From Prevotella sp. BV3P1 (GTDB lineage Bacteria > Bacteroidota > Bacteroidia > Bacteroidales > Bacteroidaceae): a stretch of DNA of 64,000 nt. The stretch spans positions 60,880-124,879 of the forward strand of contig NZ_AWXC01000043.1 of assembly GCF_000479005.1 (NCBI RefSeq), written 5' to 3'. The position numbers and the translations under genes were made by a program. Shown here in pieces: positions 24,924 through 33,592 of the stretch; positions within the stretch are counted from its first letter, which is position 1; the number at the start of each line of letters is the position of its first letter. The notes under the pieces were generated by a model. It worked only from the letters and a program-made list of their open reading frames with translations, was not told the origin of the DNA and searched no databases.

Positions 24924-25551
24924 ACGAAAAGGGCGAACCTCCATTGCAGTAATTGTGGATGGGAAGGATGAAAAATGGTATATGGAGAAAGTGAAGAAGC
25001 ACTATTCATGTACAGTCTTGAAATATATTTCCATTAAACCTGAACTTCCAAGCAAGAAGAAAGTTGTGGAATTGTTTGATTTGGCAAAGACGAAAGTGGA
25101 GGCAGAAAACTCCATGGTATTGCTCATTATAGATTTGGATGAGGTGTTGAAAAGCAAAAGCGAACTCAATAACTTCAAAAATCAATATGAAAAGTATTTG
25201 AATGCCCAGCAGGGCAAACCGGCAAGAAATTGCGGATGGATGAAGAAACTTCTTGTGATTGTGAATAATCCCTGTTTGGAGTATTGGTATCTGTTGCACT
25301 TCAATCCCACAAGGAAATTTTATGCCGACTATGCAGGACTTAAAGAGGATTTGAGAAAGAATTTGCCATTATCGAAATACGAGAAAACAGAAGAATATTA
25401 CAACTCTAATCCCGATATCTACAAACGATTGGAATCATGGTTGAAAGATGCAAGAAGCAATGCGACACCTTTCGATGTAACTCAATGTACGACGCAAGGA
25501 TGCTCGGAAATGGGAACTGTTTTTGATCGTTTGGATAATTATAATTTATAA
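24904..25551 (+). CDS. rloB: RloB-like protein (AbiLii type)
   Basis: The protein has 215 residues. The basic N-terminus MSRRINKRKGR is followed by the Toprim-like first strand IAVIVDGKDEKWYMEKV (about 14-30; the acidic residue is in the usual EGxxEx position as DGKDE). LLIIDLDEVLK lies at about 75-85, and the family hallmark NNPCLEYWYLLHF at about 118-130 corresponds to SNPxFExWxxLHF. A Toprim-like nuclease role is inferred from the family, not shown. Overlap with the ATPase frame implies coupled translation. Alternative: a PARIS AriB partner also has a Toprim fold, but the NPCxEYW motif favours RloB. Confidence 0.82.
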   Translation: MSRRINKRKGRTSIAVIVDGKDEKWYMEKVKKHYSCTVLKYISIKPELPSKKKVVELFDLAKTKVEAENSMVLLIIDLDEVLKSKSELNNFKNQYEKYLNAQQGKPARNCGWMKKLLVIVNNPCLEYWYLLHFNPTRKFYADYAGLKEDLRKNLPLSKYEKTEEYYNSNPDIYKRLESWLKDARSNATPFDVTQCTTQGCSEMGTVFDRLDNYNL

Positions 25552-25570
25552 GATATTTATCGCATACACA

Positions 25571-25618
25571 AAAACAACGGCTGCAAAAATCCAATTGTTT
25601 TTTTGCAACCGTTGTTTT
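25571..25618. terminator. bidirectional terminator between convergent genes
   Basis: AAAACAACGG-TGCAAAAA pairs with TTTTTGCA-CCGTTGTTTT (one bulge), giving A- and T-runs on both sides of an about 17-bp stem. It serves the RloB gene on the plus strand and the ABC transporter gene on the minus strand. Confidence 0.8.
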
Positions 25619-25627
25619 ATAGTGTTT

Positions 25628-27355
25628 TTATGCTTTGTTTTCTTGTTGCAGTCTCACCATTTGTGCAAAAGTCCCATTGTGTGCCATTAGTTCATCGGGT
25701 GTACCCTGTTCCACGACTGTTCCGCCCGAGAGTACTATGATGTGGTCGGCACCCAATACGGTGCGCATGCGGTGTGCAATGATGATGACGGTCTTGTTGC
25801 GCACCAGTTCGGAGATACCAGCCTGAATCTTTGTCTCGTTCTCGGCATCAAGGCTGGCGGTTGCTTCATCCAAGAGGATGACAGGAGCATCTTTTAAGAG
25901 TGCACGGGCTATGGAGATACGCTGCCGCTCCCCACCCGAAAGGGTTTCCCCATTTTCGCCTATCACCGTGTCGTAGCCTTGTGGCATACGATTGATGAAG
26001 TCATCGCACTGTGCCAACCGTGCCACATGCCTTACTTCCTCATCGGTGGCGTCGCGCTTTCCTATGCGTATGTTGTCGGCAACAGAGGCATTGAAGAGCA
26101 TCACGTCTTGGAACACTACGGCGTAATTTTTGAGCAACGTCTCTGGCTCTATGTCAGAGATGTCGTGTCCGCCCAGTGTTATCTTCCCGCTATTGATGTC
26201 CCAAAAACGTGCAGCGAGCTTGGCGGTGGTACTCTTGCCACCACCAGATGGACCAACGAGTGCGGTTATCTCGCCCTGTCGGGCAGTGAATGAAACATTG
26301 TGAAGCACCTGCTTGTCTGTTTCGTAGGAAAAGCTGACGTTGTGGAACTCAATGTCATAGTTCGAAACTTCCATCTCTGTGTTGCCCGTCTGTATGGGCA
26401 TTGCCTCCATCTCTTTCATTCGTTTGATGCGTACATCGAGAAAAGTAAGAATAGCAAGGTGATTGCATACTTCAAGAATAGGATTATAAACCATTGCCGA
26501 GACAAGGAGGAACGCCAAATAGACGAACACCGACACGTCGCCACGCTGAAGCATCCATGCGCCTACAACGATGACGGTAGGCATGCCTAATTTAAGCAGT
26601 ACAGCGGAGATGTTGACAAAAACACCTGCCAAGAGTTCAACGGCAACAAGTCCTTTTTCTAATGTTTTTAATCGCTGGTCGAACCGCTGGTTATATTCGT
26701 CCTCGCCATTGTACGACTTGATTTCCTGCACACATTCCAGTCCTTCCTGTATCTGTTCGCTCACTCCTCGTTTGATGTGGTAGATACGTGTAAAAGCCTT
26801 GTCCATTCGATTTCGTGAAACTAATAGCACCACCAAGGCAAAAGGTACTACCCAAAACACAGCGATGGCTAATCGCCAGTCGTAACAGAACATTCCCGCT
26901 GCGATAATGACAATGCTTACCATAGAAGCAAATAGTTGGGGAATGGCGTGCGAGAACGTTGTTTCCAATTGTGTGCAGTCTTCCATAATAGTGGCAGTGA
27001 GGTCGGAGAGATTGCGCTCACCAAAGAAGGCGAGAGGCAAACGGCGCAGTTTCTCGGCTAAGGAGATACGGCGTTGCGCACTCTCATTATATACGGTGGT
27101 ATAGGTGCTGTCGTATTGCCGACGAATCACGATGAGCATCACGACCATTAACCCTGCTGCCACGAGGAGATAAAACCACAACGTATGAGGGGCATTCCTT
27201 GGCATATTATCGAGATACTCCATCAGGAAGAAAAACAAATAAGTGGGTGGCAGCATCAGCACATGGTTGAGCAGTGTCGAGAAGATGATGCCTTGCCGCA
27301 AGTCCTTTGCCCCTTTTTCCGTAAGAGCGAAACGGTTTTGAAAATATTTAATCAT
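25628..27355 (-). CDS. ABC exporter half-transporter (permease + ATPase)
   Basis: This 575-residue fused exporter subunit has six membrane helices in the first 310 residues and a nucleotide-binding domain with Walker A GPSGGGKST near 366-374, signature LSGGERQR near 470 and Walker B VILLDEAT near 490, followed by the H-loop AHR. Its start overlaps the stop of the next upstream exporter gene by 4 nt (ATGA), so the two half-transporters very likely form a heterodimeric pump of the multidrug or peptide/lipid type. The operon is led by tetR, as in many inducible drug exporters. Confidence 0.88.
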   Translation of the reverse strand: MIKYFQNRFALTEKGAKDLRQGIIFSTLLNHVLMLPPTYLFFFLMEYLDNMPRNAPHTLWFYLLVAAGLMVVMLIVIRRQYDSTYTTVYNESAQRRISLAEKLRRLPLAFFGERNLSDLTATIMEDCTQLETTFSHAIPQLFASMVSIVIIAAGMFCYDWRLAIAVFWVVPFALVVLLVSRNRMDKAFTRIYHIKRGVSEQIQEGLECVQEIKSYNGEDEYNQRFDQRLKTLEKGLVAVELLAGVFVNISAVLLKLGMPTVIVVGAWMLQRGDVSVFVYLAFLLVSAMVYNPILEVCNHLAILTFLDVRIKRMKEMEAMPIQTGNTEMEVSNYDIEFHNVSFSYETDKQVLHNVSFTARQGEITALVGPSGGGKSTTAKLAARFWDINSGKITLGGHDISDIEPETLLKNYAVVFQDVMLFNASVADNIRIGKRDATDEEVRHVARLAQCDDFINRMPQGYDTVIGENGETLSGGERQRISIARALLKDAPVILLDEATASLDAENETKIQAGISELVRNKTVIIIAHRMRTVLGADHIIVLSGGTVVEQGTPDELMAHNGTFAQMVRLQQENKA

Positions 27356-29139
27356 GACTTTATGACTTTATGACTTTTAATAGATGATAGTTTCCACGAA
27401 ACGGATTGTTGATATTCATTCCACATACGGTGGTAATACTTTTCCTCACTCAATAGTTCCTTGTGCGTTCCCTGTTCGACAATCTCGCCATTGTCCACAA
27501 CTACGATACTGTCGGCATCTTGCACAGTGGTAAGTCTATGAGCTATCATCAGCACGGTTTTTCCTTGGGTGAGATGTGCCAGTGCCTTACGGATAAGCTG
27601 TTCGTTTTCGGGGTCGGCAAAGGCGGTTGCCTCATCGAGTACGACGATAGGAGCATCTTTCAGAATGGCACGGGCAAGAACAATCCGCTGCTGCTCACCT
27701 CCCGAAAGATAAGTGCCTTCGGCACCGATAACGGTATCCAATCCCTGTGGCAGCCGGTCGATAATCTCGCGACTTTGTGAGAGGTCGATGGCACGGTTAA
27801 TCTGCTCGGTTGTTGCATCAGGATTGCCGTAACGTAGGTTTTCGATGAGCGAAGTTTTGAATAGACGGGTGTTTTGGAAGACGAACGACACGTTGCGCAT
27901 CAGTTCGTCCTTGCGCATATCCCTCACGTCTATGCCTCCTATGGTAACACTGCCATGACGTACGTCCCAAAAACGGGGTATCAATCTTGCTATCGTGGTC
28001 TTTCCGCTGCCCGACGCTCCTATAAGCGCAACGGTCTTTCCTTCGGGAATGGTAAGGTTGATATGACTCACTGCATCTTTTTCCGCTCCCTCATATCGGA
28101 ACGAAACATCGTTGAAACGAATGTCATACGCTTCTGCCCGTTTTGGCTCGTCGTGCTGCGAGAGCGGTGCAATATCAGTGAGCTGCTCTAATCGTTCCAC
28201 AGCCTCGTTTGCCATGAACAGGTCCTGACTGAGATACATGGCTTTCATCACGTTGGAAGCGATGAGCGGTGCAATCACCACATAAAGTATCACGTTGGCA
28301 ATAATTGTGGTGGTATCTCCACCGTGTCCTATCAGGATAATAGCAGTAGGAACGAGGATGAAGGCAAAGGCATTGATAGCCAGTATATAAAATGACATTG
28401 GCGTGCGCCATACAAGCGTACACTTGATGACAAGGTCGCGGTAGCTGATAATGCTATCGTAGAAGCGTTTGAACGAGAAGACCGTTTGTTGGAACACCTT
28501 GACCACGGGAATACCTCTGACATATTCCACTGCCTCTGCCCCCATCTTCTCCTGCGCATCAAGGTAGAGCCTTTGAAACTGGTTGTTCTTCGGGTTCATC
28601 ATATATCCCATAATGCCTATCGCGCCAATGAGAGGTATCATTGCAGCCGCACCCAACTGCCAATCCACAGCGAATAACAGTATGATAACACCTATCGGAG
28701 CAACGACACAGCTCGCCACATCGGGTAGCAGGTGTGCCACAAAAGTATGGGTCTGTCCCGAATCCTCATCAATGATTTTGCGCATACGCCCCGTGTTTTG
28801 TTCATCAAGATAGCCCAATGGTGCACGCATTAGCCGTTGCATCGCTTTGCGCCTCATGTTGGTTTCGATACGGAATGCTGCAAGATGAGAGAGCATCAGT
28901 GCCAAAAAGTAGAGCAACAGGTTTGCCACCGATATGACAAAAGCCCATAGAGCATAGTCTATAAGGGGTGTGTCTGAGAGGTTGCCCTTGGTGATAAGTA
29001 GTGTGCGCACCACGAGCCACAAAAGTATGAATGGGACAAGCGACAGCAGTCCGTTGACTGCCGACAGTGCTACGGAGCATGGCAGCAAGTATTTGCGCCC
29101 TCCCATGTAAGCTCCTAAACGTTTGAGAGTTTTCATCAT
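27352..29139 (-). CDS. ABC exporter half-transporter (permease + ATPase)
   Basis: This 595-residue fused permease-ATPase has Walker A GASGSGKTT near residue 375, signature LSGGEQQR near 480 and Walker B IVVLDEATA, with six membrane helices before residue 320. It is the likely partner of the downstream half-transporter (4-nt overlap). It starts 27 nt after the tetR stop. The substrate is unknown; family members export drugs, lipids or siderophore-like compounds. Both catalytic Glu residues after Walker B are present, so both ATP sites look active. Confidence 0.88.
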   Translation of the reverse strand: MMKTLKRLGAYMGGRKYLLPCSVALSAVNGLLSLVPFILLWLVVRTLLITKGNLSDTPLIDYALWAFVISVANLLLYFLALMLSHLAAFRIETNMRRKAMQRLMRAPLGYLDEQNTGRMRKIIDEDSGQTHTFVAHLLPDVASCVVAPIGVIILLFAVDWQLGAAAMIPLIGAIGIMGYMMNPKNNQFQRLYLDAQEKMGAEAVEYVRGIPVVKVFQQTVFSFKRFYDSIISYRDLVIKCTLVWRTPMSFYILAINAFAFILVPTAIILIGHGGDTTTIIANVILYVVIAPLIASNVMKAMYLSQDLFMANEAVERLEQLTDIAPLSQHDEPKRAEAYDIRFNDVSFRYEGAEKDAVSHINLTIPEGKTVALIGASGSGKTTIARLIPRFWDVRHGSVTIGGIDVRDMRKDELMRNVSFVFQNTRLFKTSLIENLRYGNPDATTEQINRAIDLSQSREIIDRLPQGLDTVIGAEGTYLSGGEQQRIVLARAILKDAPIVVLDEATAFADPENEQLIRKALAHLTQGKTVLMIAHRLTTVQDADSIVVVDNGEIVEQGTHKELLSEEKYYHRMWNEYQQSVSWKLSSIKSHKVIKS

Positions 29140-29166
29140 ATATTATCGTCTTTTAATAATTAGTCC

Positions 29167-29781
29167 TTATGGTTTCAGTAATGCTTTCCAACCTGCCATG
29201 CTAAAGTCCATGTACTGCTCCAAGGCAACTTTGATATCCTCGTCGCTGTAATCTTCGTGTTCTACAATCTCGCAGAAAACGGTTATCCATGTAGAGCAAT
29301 TGATGTGAACCAAGAATGGCGAAATGTTGGCGTTGAGATGTGGATAGCGTTCTTTCATCAGTCGCAGGTATTCCATGCCCACTTTCATCTGTCTGTCCAC
29401 CATCTTGTCTTTATATCCTTGTAGCGACGTACCCTCTGAGTTGAATAGGAGTAGTCGAAGCTCTGGGCGAAAGTCTTTGATGATGGCAAGCATAGCAAAG
29501 ATGTAATCTATTTGGTGTTGCCGCATGTTGAACACGTCTATCGACAGGAACTTTTCGTCATTGTGCGACAGGATGTGTTTGTTCAATGCCTTGGTGAGAG
29601 GCCGCAGCACCTCGCAAAACAGTTCGTCCTTGCTCTTGAAGTAATTGTATAGGTTTCCTACAGCGACACCTGACTTGCGAGCCACTGTGCGGATGGAGGT
29701 GCAGCGTACACCATGTTCGATAAATTCTGCACGAGCGGTAGCGATGATGCGCTGCCGAATGTCATCTTTCAGAGTTTGCAT
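29167..29781 (-). CDS. TetR/AcrR-family transcriptional regulator
   Basis: The protein has 204 residues with an N-terminal DNA-binding domain (about 10-55): IIATARAEFIEHGVRCTSIRTVARKSGVAVGNLYNYFKSKDELF is the characteristic TetR helix-turn-helix ending in the YxYFxSKxEL motif. The variable C-terminal ligand domain gives no ligand clue. It is the first gene of the tetR-ABC-ABC operon and probably represses it, releasing DNA when a pump substrate binds. Matching operator-like sequences lie at its own promoter and at the RND operon at 19 kb, so it may control both pumps. Confidence 0.88.
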   Translation of the reverse strand: MQTLKDDIRQRIIATARAEFIEHGVRCTSIRTVARKSGVAVGNLYNYFKSKDELFCEVLRPLTKALNKHILSHNDEKFLSIDVFNMRQHQIDYIFAMLAIIKDFRPELRLLLFNSEGTSLQGYKDKMVDRQMKVGMEYLRLMKERYPHLNANISPFLVHINCSTWITVFCEIVEHEDYSDEDIKVALEQYMDFSMAGWKALLKP

Positions 29782-29803
29782 ATTTAGGGTAAAGGGTTAA
29801 TAG

Positions 29804-29862
29804 TGAACGTTGTTCAATTTTGTTCATAAAAAAAACGCACTGTTCTTTTCTTGAACAGTGCG
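29804..29862 (-). promoter_or_regulatory. leader hairpin with T-run and GAAC sites (tetR operon)
   Basis: In the transcribed direction a perfect 10-bp stem (CGCACTGTTC / GAACAGTGCG, 29836-29862, 7-nt loop) is followed by eight T residues, then TGAACAAA and the palindrome TGAACGTTGTTCA (29804-29816). It looks like an intrinsic terminator in the 5' leader next to protein-binding sites. The same layout precedes the RND operon. Confidence 0.65.
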
Positions 29863-29940
29863 CTTCGATAGTGGAGGGGTGTATACCCATATATATAATA
29901 TGGTACTTTCGTTTAATCATACTCTTGTATTTATTTGCTG

Positions 29941-29989
29941 CAAAGGTACGAGGTGTGAAGAAGTTTTGCAATACCTAAAAGTGGGTATT
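29941..29989 (-). promoter_or_regulatory. promoter and overlapping operator of the tetR-ABC operon
   Basis: On the minus strand TTG (29969-29971), 20 nt, TACCTTTG (29941-29948). The inverted repeat AATACC-N8-GGTATT (29970-29989) overlaps the -33 box, as does its counterpart in the RND promoter. Confidence 0.7.
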
Positions 29990-30165
29990 TATCTTGCCAC
30001 TTTCTTTCCACCTATGATATATATACCCTTTGGCAAATGCTGGAGGGCTTTCCAGCCTGTGCCCACCTTCACACCACGAAGGTTGTATATGGGCAGATGG
30101 TCTTGATGAGCAGTCTTTTCGATGGAGTCGATGCCGCTTGGCGTACGAGCCGCCGTCTTTGTCAT
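29989..30165 (-). CDS. orphan T9SS-type C-terminal tail
   Basis: A 58-residue frame, MTKTAARTPSGIDSIEKTAHQ, goes on to LPIYNLRGVKVGTGWKALQ and HLPKGIYIIGGKKVAR. The second half is the common Prevotella form of a type A sorting domain (I/VYNLRGxKV...LPKGIYIIGGKKV), but no signal peptide or mature domain precedes it. Its ATG overlaps the nrdG stop (ATGA), so it could be translated by coupling. It is most likely the 3' end of a lost surface-protein gene joined to nrdG by deletion; translation is unproven. Confidence 0.5.
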   Translation of the reverse strand: MTKTAARTPSGIDSIEKTAHQDHLPIYNLRGVKVGTGWKALQHLPKGIYIIGGKKVAR

Positions 30166-30671
30166 CGTGTCAGCATGTTGTCTTCTTGTTCCCACAGCAC
30201 CACCTTGCCTTGCTGTAGTGATAGTGGTACGTTGATGATGCGTTGGTTGGAGCTGCCACGGAAGAGCAAGTCAGGGTCTTTGAGCTTTTCCACAAACGGA
30301 CCGTCTACTAACACGTCTATCCACTCGAGGAGTTGGCGTTGTTGCGGATTCTTGATGAGCGCTTCGAAGGTAAAGCCCGTGTAGCACCAGATGTTTTTGT
30401 TGGTTCGTGTCTTTATGGCGTGTGCCAATTCTGCAAACCCTTCGGCTTGAAACATGGGGTCGCCTCCCGAGAACGTGACGTTGGCAAAGGGGTCTGCCTC
30501 TATCACTCGCATGATGTCTTCTACTTGCATCCATTGTCCGTTGTGGATGTCCCATGTCTGTGGGTTGTGACAACCCGGGCAGGCGTTAGGGCATCCCGCA
30601 CAGTAGACGGTGGTGCGAAAGCCCGGTCCGTCTACCGTGGTGTCTTCGAGAATGGATAGGATGGATAGCAT
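30162..30671 (-). CDS. nrdG: anaerobic ribonucleotide reductase activating protein
   Basis: This 169-residue radical SAM activase has the cluster ligands in CPNACPGC (Cys27, Cys31, Cys34, CX3CX2C) and the glycine-rich SAM-binding FSGGDP near 75-80. It generates the glycyl radical on NrdD under anaerobic conditions. It lies downstream of nrdD on the same strand, but a 277-nt palindromic/tandem repeat insertion separates them, so co-transcription depends on read-through of that element. The C-terminus (...DNMLTR) overlaps a small ORF. Confidence 0.92.
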   Translation of the reverse strand: MLSILSILEDTTVDGPGFRTTVYCAGCPNACPGCHNPQTWDIHNGQWMQVEDIMRVIEADPFANVTFSGGDPMFQAEGFAELAHAIKTRTNKNIWCYTGFTFEALIKNPQQRQLLEWIDVLVDGPFVEKLKDPDLLFRGSSNQRIINVPLSLQQGKVVLWEQEDNMLTR

Positions 30672-30698
30672 AATATACGGAGCGGCCTCTCCAACGGC

Positions 30699-30926
30699 GG
30701 CCTCTCCCCCGACCCCTCCCCAAAAGGGAGGGGAGTGGTTAGCGGATTACTTTGAACTTTGAGGTTTGAACTTTGAACAGTGCTTACTTTGAACATTGAA
30801 CATTGAACATTGAACTTTGTGATTAGTTGAACTATTAACTTATAGGCTTGTCAACTTGTCAACTGGTAAACTAACAAGCCAGCTATCTACTCCCCTCCCC
30901 CTCGGGGAGGGGTCGGGGGAGAGGCC
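30699..30926. repeat. C/G-rich palindrome enclosing short tandem arrays
   Basis: Perfect 23-bp arms (GGCCTCTCCCCCGACCCC... at 30699-30721 and complement at 30904-30926) flank about 180 nt. Inside are a 7-bp-period array (TTTGAAC / ATTGAAC units, 30754-30822) and an 8-bp-period array (TCAACTTG-like units, 30836-30883). A second, imperfect copy of the flanks is at 37550-37724. Confidence 0.75.
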
Positions 30927-30948
30927 ACTGGGGGAGAGCCCGCTCTTT

Positions 30949-33156
30949 CTACTCGTGTGTCACTCTGTCGTTGAGCTCTGCTAACTTGCCAGCATTCCAG
31001 CGGTCGGTAGTGCCTACGAGGTAGCCTGTGATGCGTTGCAGACGGTCGATGTGATGACTGCCGCACTTAGGACAGGTGTCGAGGTGTGCATCAGCGTTCT
31101 CGTATCCGCAGTCCATGCAGCGGTTGCGGTTGTGGTTCACGCTGCCGTAGCCCAAATTGTAACGATCCATCATGTCTACCACGTTCATGATGACTTGTGG
31201 GTTGTGCGTAGCGTCTCCGTCTATCTCCACGTAGAAGATGTGACCACCACGGGTCAGGTCGTGGTAGGGAGCTTCTATCTCAGCCTTGTGGCGTGCGCTG
31301 CACTTGTAGTACACGGGTACATGGTTAGAGTTGGTGTAATAGTCACGGTCGGTGATGCCTGGCAGTGCGCCAAACTCCTTGCGGTCCTTCTTGGTGAACT
31401 TTCCAGCCAGTCCTTCGGCAGGTGTGGCGAGGATGCTGTAGTTGTGTTGGTACTGCTCGCAGAAGTCTTTGGAGCGGTCGCGCATGTAGGTCACGATTTT
31501 GATGCCCAACGCTTGTGCTTCTTCCGACTCACCGTGGTGCTTTCCCACGAGTGCCACGAGACATTCTGCCAATCCGATGAACCCAATGCCCAAGGTGCCT
31601 TGGTTGATGACGCTCTCTATGGTGTCATTTGGTTCCAGCTGTTCGCAACCACCCCACAGTTTTGACATCAGCAAGGGGAACTGCTTGGCGAAGGCTGTCT
31701 TTTGGAACTGGAAGCGGTCGTCGAGTTGCTTGGCGGTGATTTCCAGCATGTCATCGAGCTTGGCGAAGAACTTGGCGATGCGTTGCTCTTTGTCTTTGAT
31801 GTCCATGCACTCAATGGCAAGTCGCACGATGTTGATGGTGGAGAACGACAGGTTGCCCCTGCCCACGCAGGTTTTCATGCCGTATCTGTTTTCAAACACA
31901 CGGGTGCGACATCCCATGGTTGCCATTTCGTACATATATCGCTTGGGGTCGTCGGCGCGCCACAGCTCATGTTGGTTGAAGGTGGCATCAAGGTTCAGGA
32001 AGTTGGGGAAGAATCTCCGTGCCGTCACCTTGCACGCCAAACAGTACAGGTCGTAGTTGCGGTCATTGGGCAGATAGCTCACGCCTCGTTTCTTCTTCCA
32101 AATCTGTATGGGGAAGATGGCAGTCTCACCGTTGCCCACGCCTTGGTAGGTGCTGTTGAGCAATTCGCGTATCACGCAACGCCCTTCGGCAGAGGTGTCC
32201 GTACCGTAGTTGATGGACGAGAACACTACTTGGTTTCCTCCACGCGAGTGGATGGTGTTCATGTTGTGGATGAAGGCTTCCATCGACTGGTGAACGCGTG
32301 CCACGGTGCGGTTGATGGCATGTTGCTTGATGCGTGCATCACCTTTCAGTCCGTTGAGTGGGCGGTCGATGTAGTCGTCTATCTCGGTTTGGTAGAGGTG
32401 CTCGAAGTTGTCACCATAGAGATTTTCCAGATTTTTCACCTCTTCTATATACGAGGAGCGCACGAAGGGGGCGAGATAGAAGTCGAAGGCAGGGATGGCT
32501 TGTCCACCGTGCATCTCGTTTTGTGCGCACTCCAAGGAGATGCACGCCAGCACGGCGGCTGTCTCGATGCGCTTGGCTGGTCTGGAAGAGCCGTGTCCAG
32601 CGGTGAACCCATGTTGCAGGATGTGATCTAATGGGTGTTGGCAGCAGGTGAGCGACTTGGTGGGGTAGTAGTCTTTGTCGTGTACGTGCAGCAGATTGTG
32701 TGCCACTGCCTCACGACTTTGCTCTGACAGCAGATAGTCGTCCACAAAAGGTTTGGTGGTTTCCGAGGCGAACTTCATCATCATGCCTGCTGGCGTGTCA
32801 GCGTTCATGTTGGCGTTCTCGCGTGTCACATCGTTGTTTTTGATGTTCACGATGTCCAAGAACACGTCGCGTGTCTTTGCCTTGCGTGCAATGCTGCGCT
32901 GGTTGCGATAGGCAATGTACTTCTGTGCCACGTCTTTGCGGGCACTCTTCATGAGTTCCATTTCTACAGCGTCTTGGATGTCCTCCACCGACATTTGTGG
33001 TTTTCCGTGCACTGAGATATGGTCGGTGATTTGCTGTATGAGTCGTTCGTCTTCACCTTTTTCGGTGTGTAGCATGGCCTTTCGGATGGCAGCCATGATT
33101 TTTTGGTCGTTGAAGCCTACTATGCGTCCGTCGCGCTTCACTATGGTTTGAATCAT
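30949..33156 (-). CDS. nrdD: anaerobic ribonucleoside-triphosphate reductase
   Basis: This 735-residue class III ribonucleotide reductase has an ATP-cone at the N-terminus (about 1-95, VKRDGRIVGFNDQKIMAAI) and the glycyl-radical barrel. The C-terminal zinc site is CMDC...CPKC (Cys680, 683, 695, 698), followed by RITGYLVG with the radical Gly near 711. It makes dNTPs in the absence of oxygen, fitting a strict anaerobe. It pairs with nrdG downstream. A -7-like TATCTTTG lies on the minus strand at 33398-33405 without a good -33 element. Confidence 0.94.
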   Translation of the reverse strand: MIQTIVKRDGRIVGFNDQKIMAAIRKAMLHTEKGEDERLIQQITDHISVHGKPQMSVEDIQDAVEMELMKSARKDVAQKYIAYRNQRSIARKAKTRDVFLDIVNIKNNDVTRENANMNADTPAGMMMKFASETTKPFVDDYLLSEQSREAVAHNLLHVHDKDYYPTKSLTCCQHPLDHILQHGFTAGHGSSRPAKRIETAAVLACISLECAQNEMHGGQAIPAFDFYLAPFVRSSYIEEVKNLENLYGDNFEHLYQTEIDDYIDRPLNGLKGDARIKQHAINRTVARVHQSMEAFIHNMNTIHSRGGNQVVFSSINYGTDTSAEGRCVIRELLNSTYQGVGNGETAIFPIQIWKKKRGVSYLPNDRNYDLYCLACKVTARRFFPNFLNLDATFNQHELWRADDPKRYMYEMATMGCRTRVFENRYGMKTCVGRGNLSFSTINIVRLAIECMDIKDKEQRIAKFFAKLDDMLEITAKQLDDRFQFQKTAFAKQFPLLMSKLWGGCEQLEPNDTIESVINQGTLGIGFIGLAECLVALVGKHHGESEEAQALGIKIVTYMRDRSKDFCEQYQHNYSILATPAEGLAGKFTKKDRKEFGALPGITDRDYYTNSNHVPVYYKCSARHKAEIEAPYHDLTRGGHIFYVEIDGDATHNPQVIMNVVDMMDRYNLGYGSVNHNRNRCMDCGYENADAHLDTCPKCGSHHIDRLQRITGYLVGTTDRWNAGKLAELNDRVTHE

Positions 33157-33159
33157 GTG

Positions 33160-33235
33160 TTTTTAGTTTACGAGTTTACGAGTTGACAAGTTTACGAGTT
33201 GATAGTTACGAGTTTATGAGTTTTTTTAGTTGACA
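33160..33235. repeat. 8-bp-period degenerate tandem array
   Basis: Units of the form GTTTACGA, GTTGACAA and GTTTATGA repeat with an 8-nt period: GTT is constant, the remainder varies. It lies in the nrdD upstream region. The complementary word (TCAACTCG / TCAACTTG) is used at 33730-33770 on the other side of the same gap and again at 37599-37640. Confidence 0.75.
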
Positions 33236-33350
33236 AGTTTTTCTAGGTTTCTTGGGATTCTAGGATTCCTAGGTTTCCTAGGTCTTCTAGGGTTTCTATG
33301 TTCCCTAGGATTTCTAGTTTTTCTAGAATCACTAGCTTTCTAGGATGTTT
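33236..33350. repeat. 9-bp-period CTAGG array
   Basis: About twelve units of mostly 9 nt (a few 8) end in CTAGG or a near variant, preceded by T-rich variable bases (TTCCTAGG, TTTCCTAGG, TCTTCTAGG, GTTTCTATG). The same word with different variable bases makes up the array at 41993-42090. There is no coding frame. Confidence 0.75.
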
Positions 33351-33592
33351 CTAAGTAGAAAACTTTGTGCTTGCTTACTATCTTCTTGATTGCTTTGCAA
33401 AGATAATAATTATTTCATTGAAAAATCATTTTAGATAACTTTTATCAGGTTAATAAAAGTTAATCATTTTATAAACAGCAAGTTACAAAAAGTTTTGGAA
33501 AACTTTGTCTATAAATTGATGAGATAGATTATCTTTTTAGATAATTAACTTGCATAAAAATAACCAATTAGTTATCAGTTTTTGTAAAGAAT

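Noticed and set aside
23586..25551. PARIS (AriA/AriB) defence system
   Set aside because: The second protein has the RloB-type NPCxEYWxLLHF motif, so the AbiL/RloAB reading fits better.
31702..32631. 309-codon open frame opposite nrdD
   Set aside because: Shadow of the nrdD coding strand in a GC-biased gene; no start context or domain.
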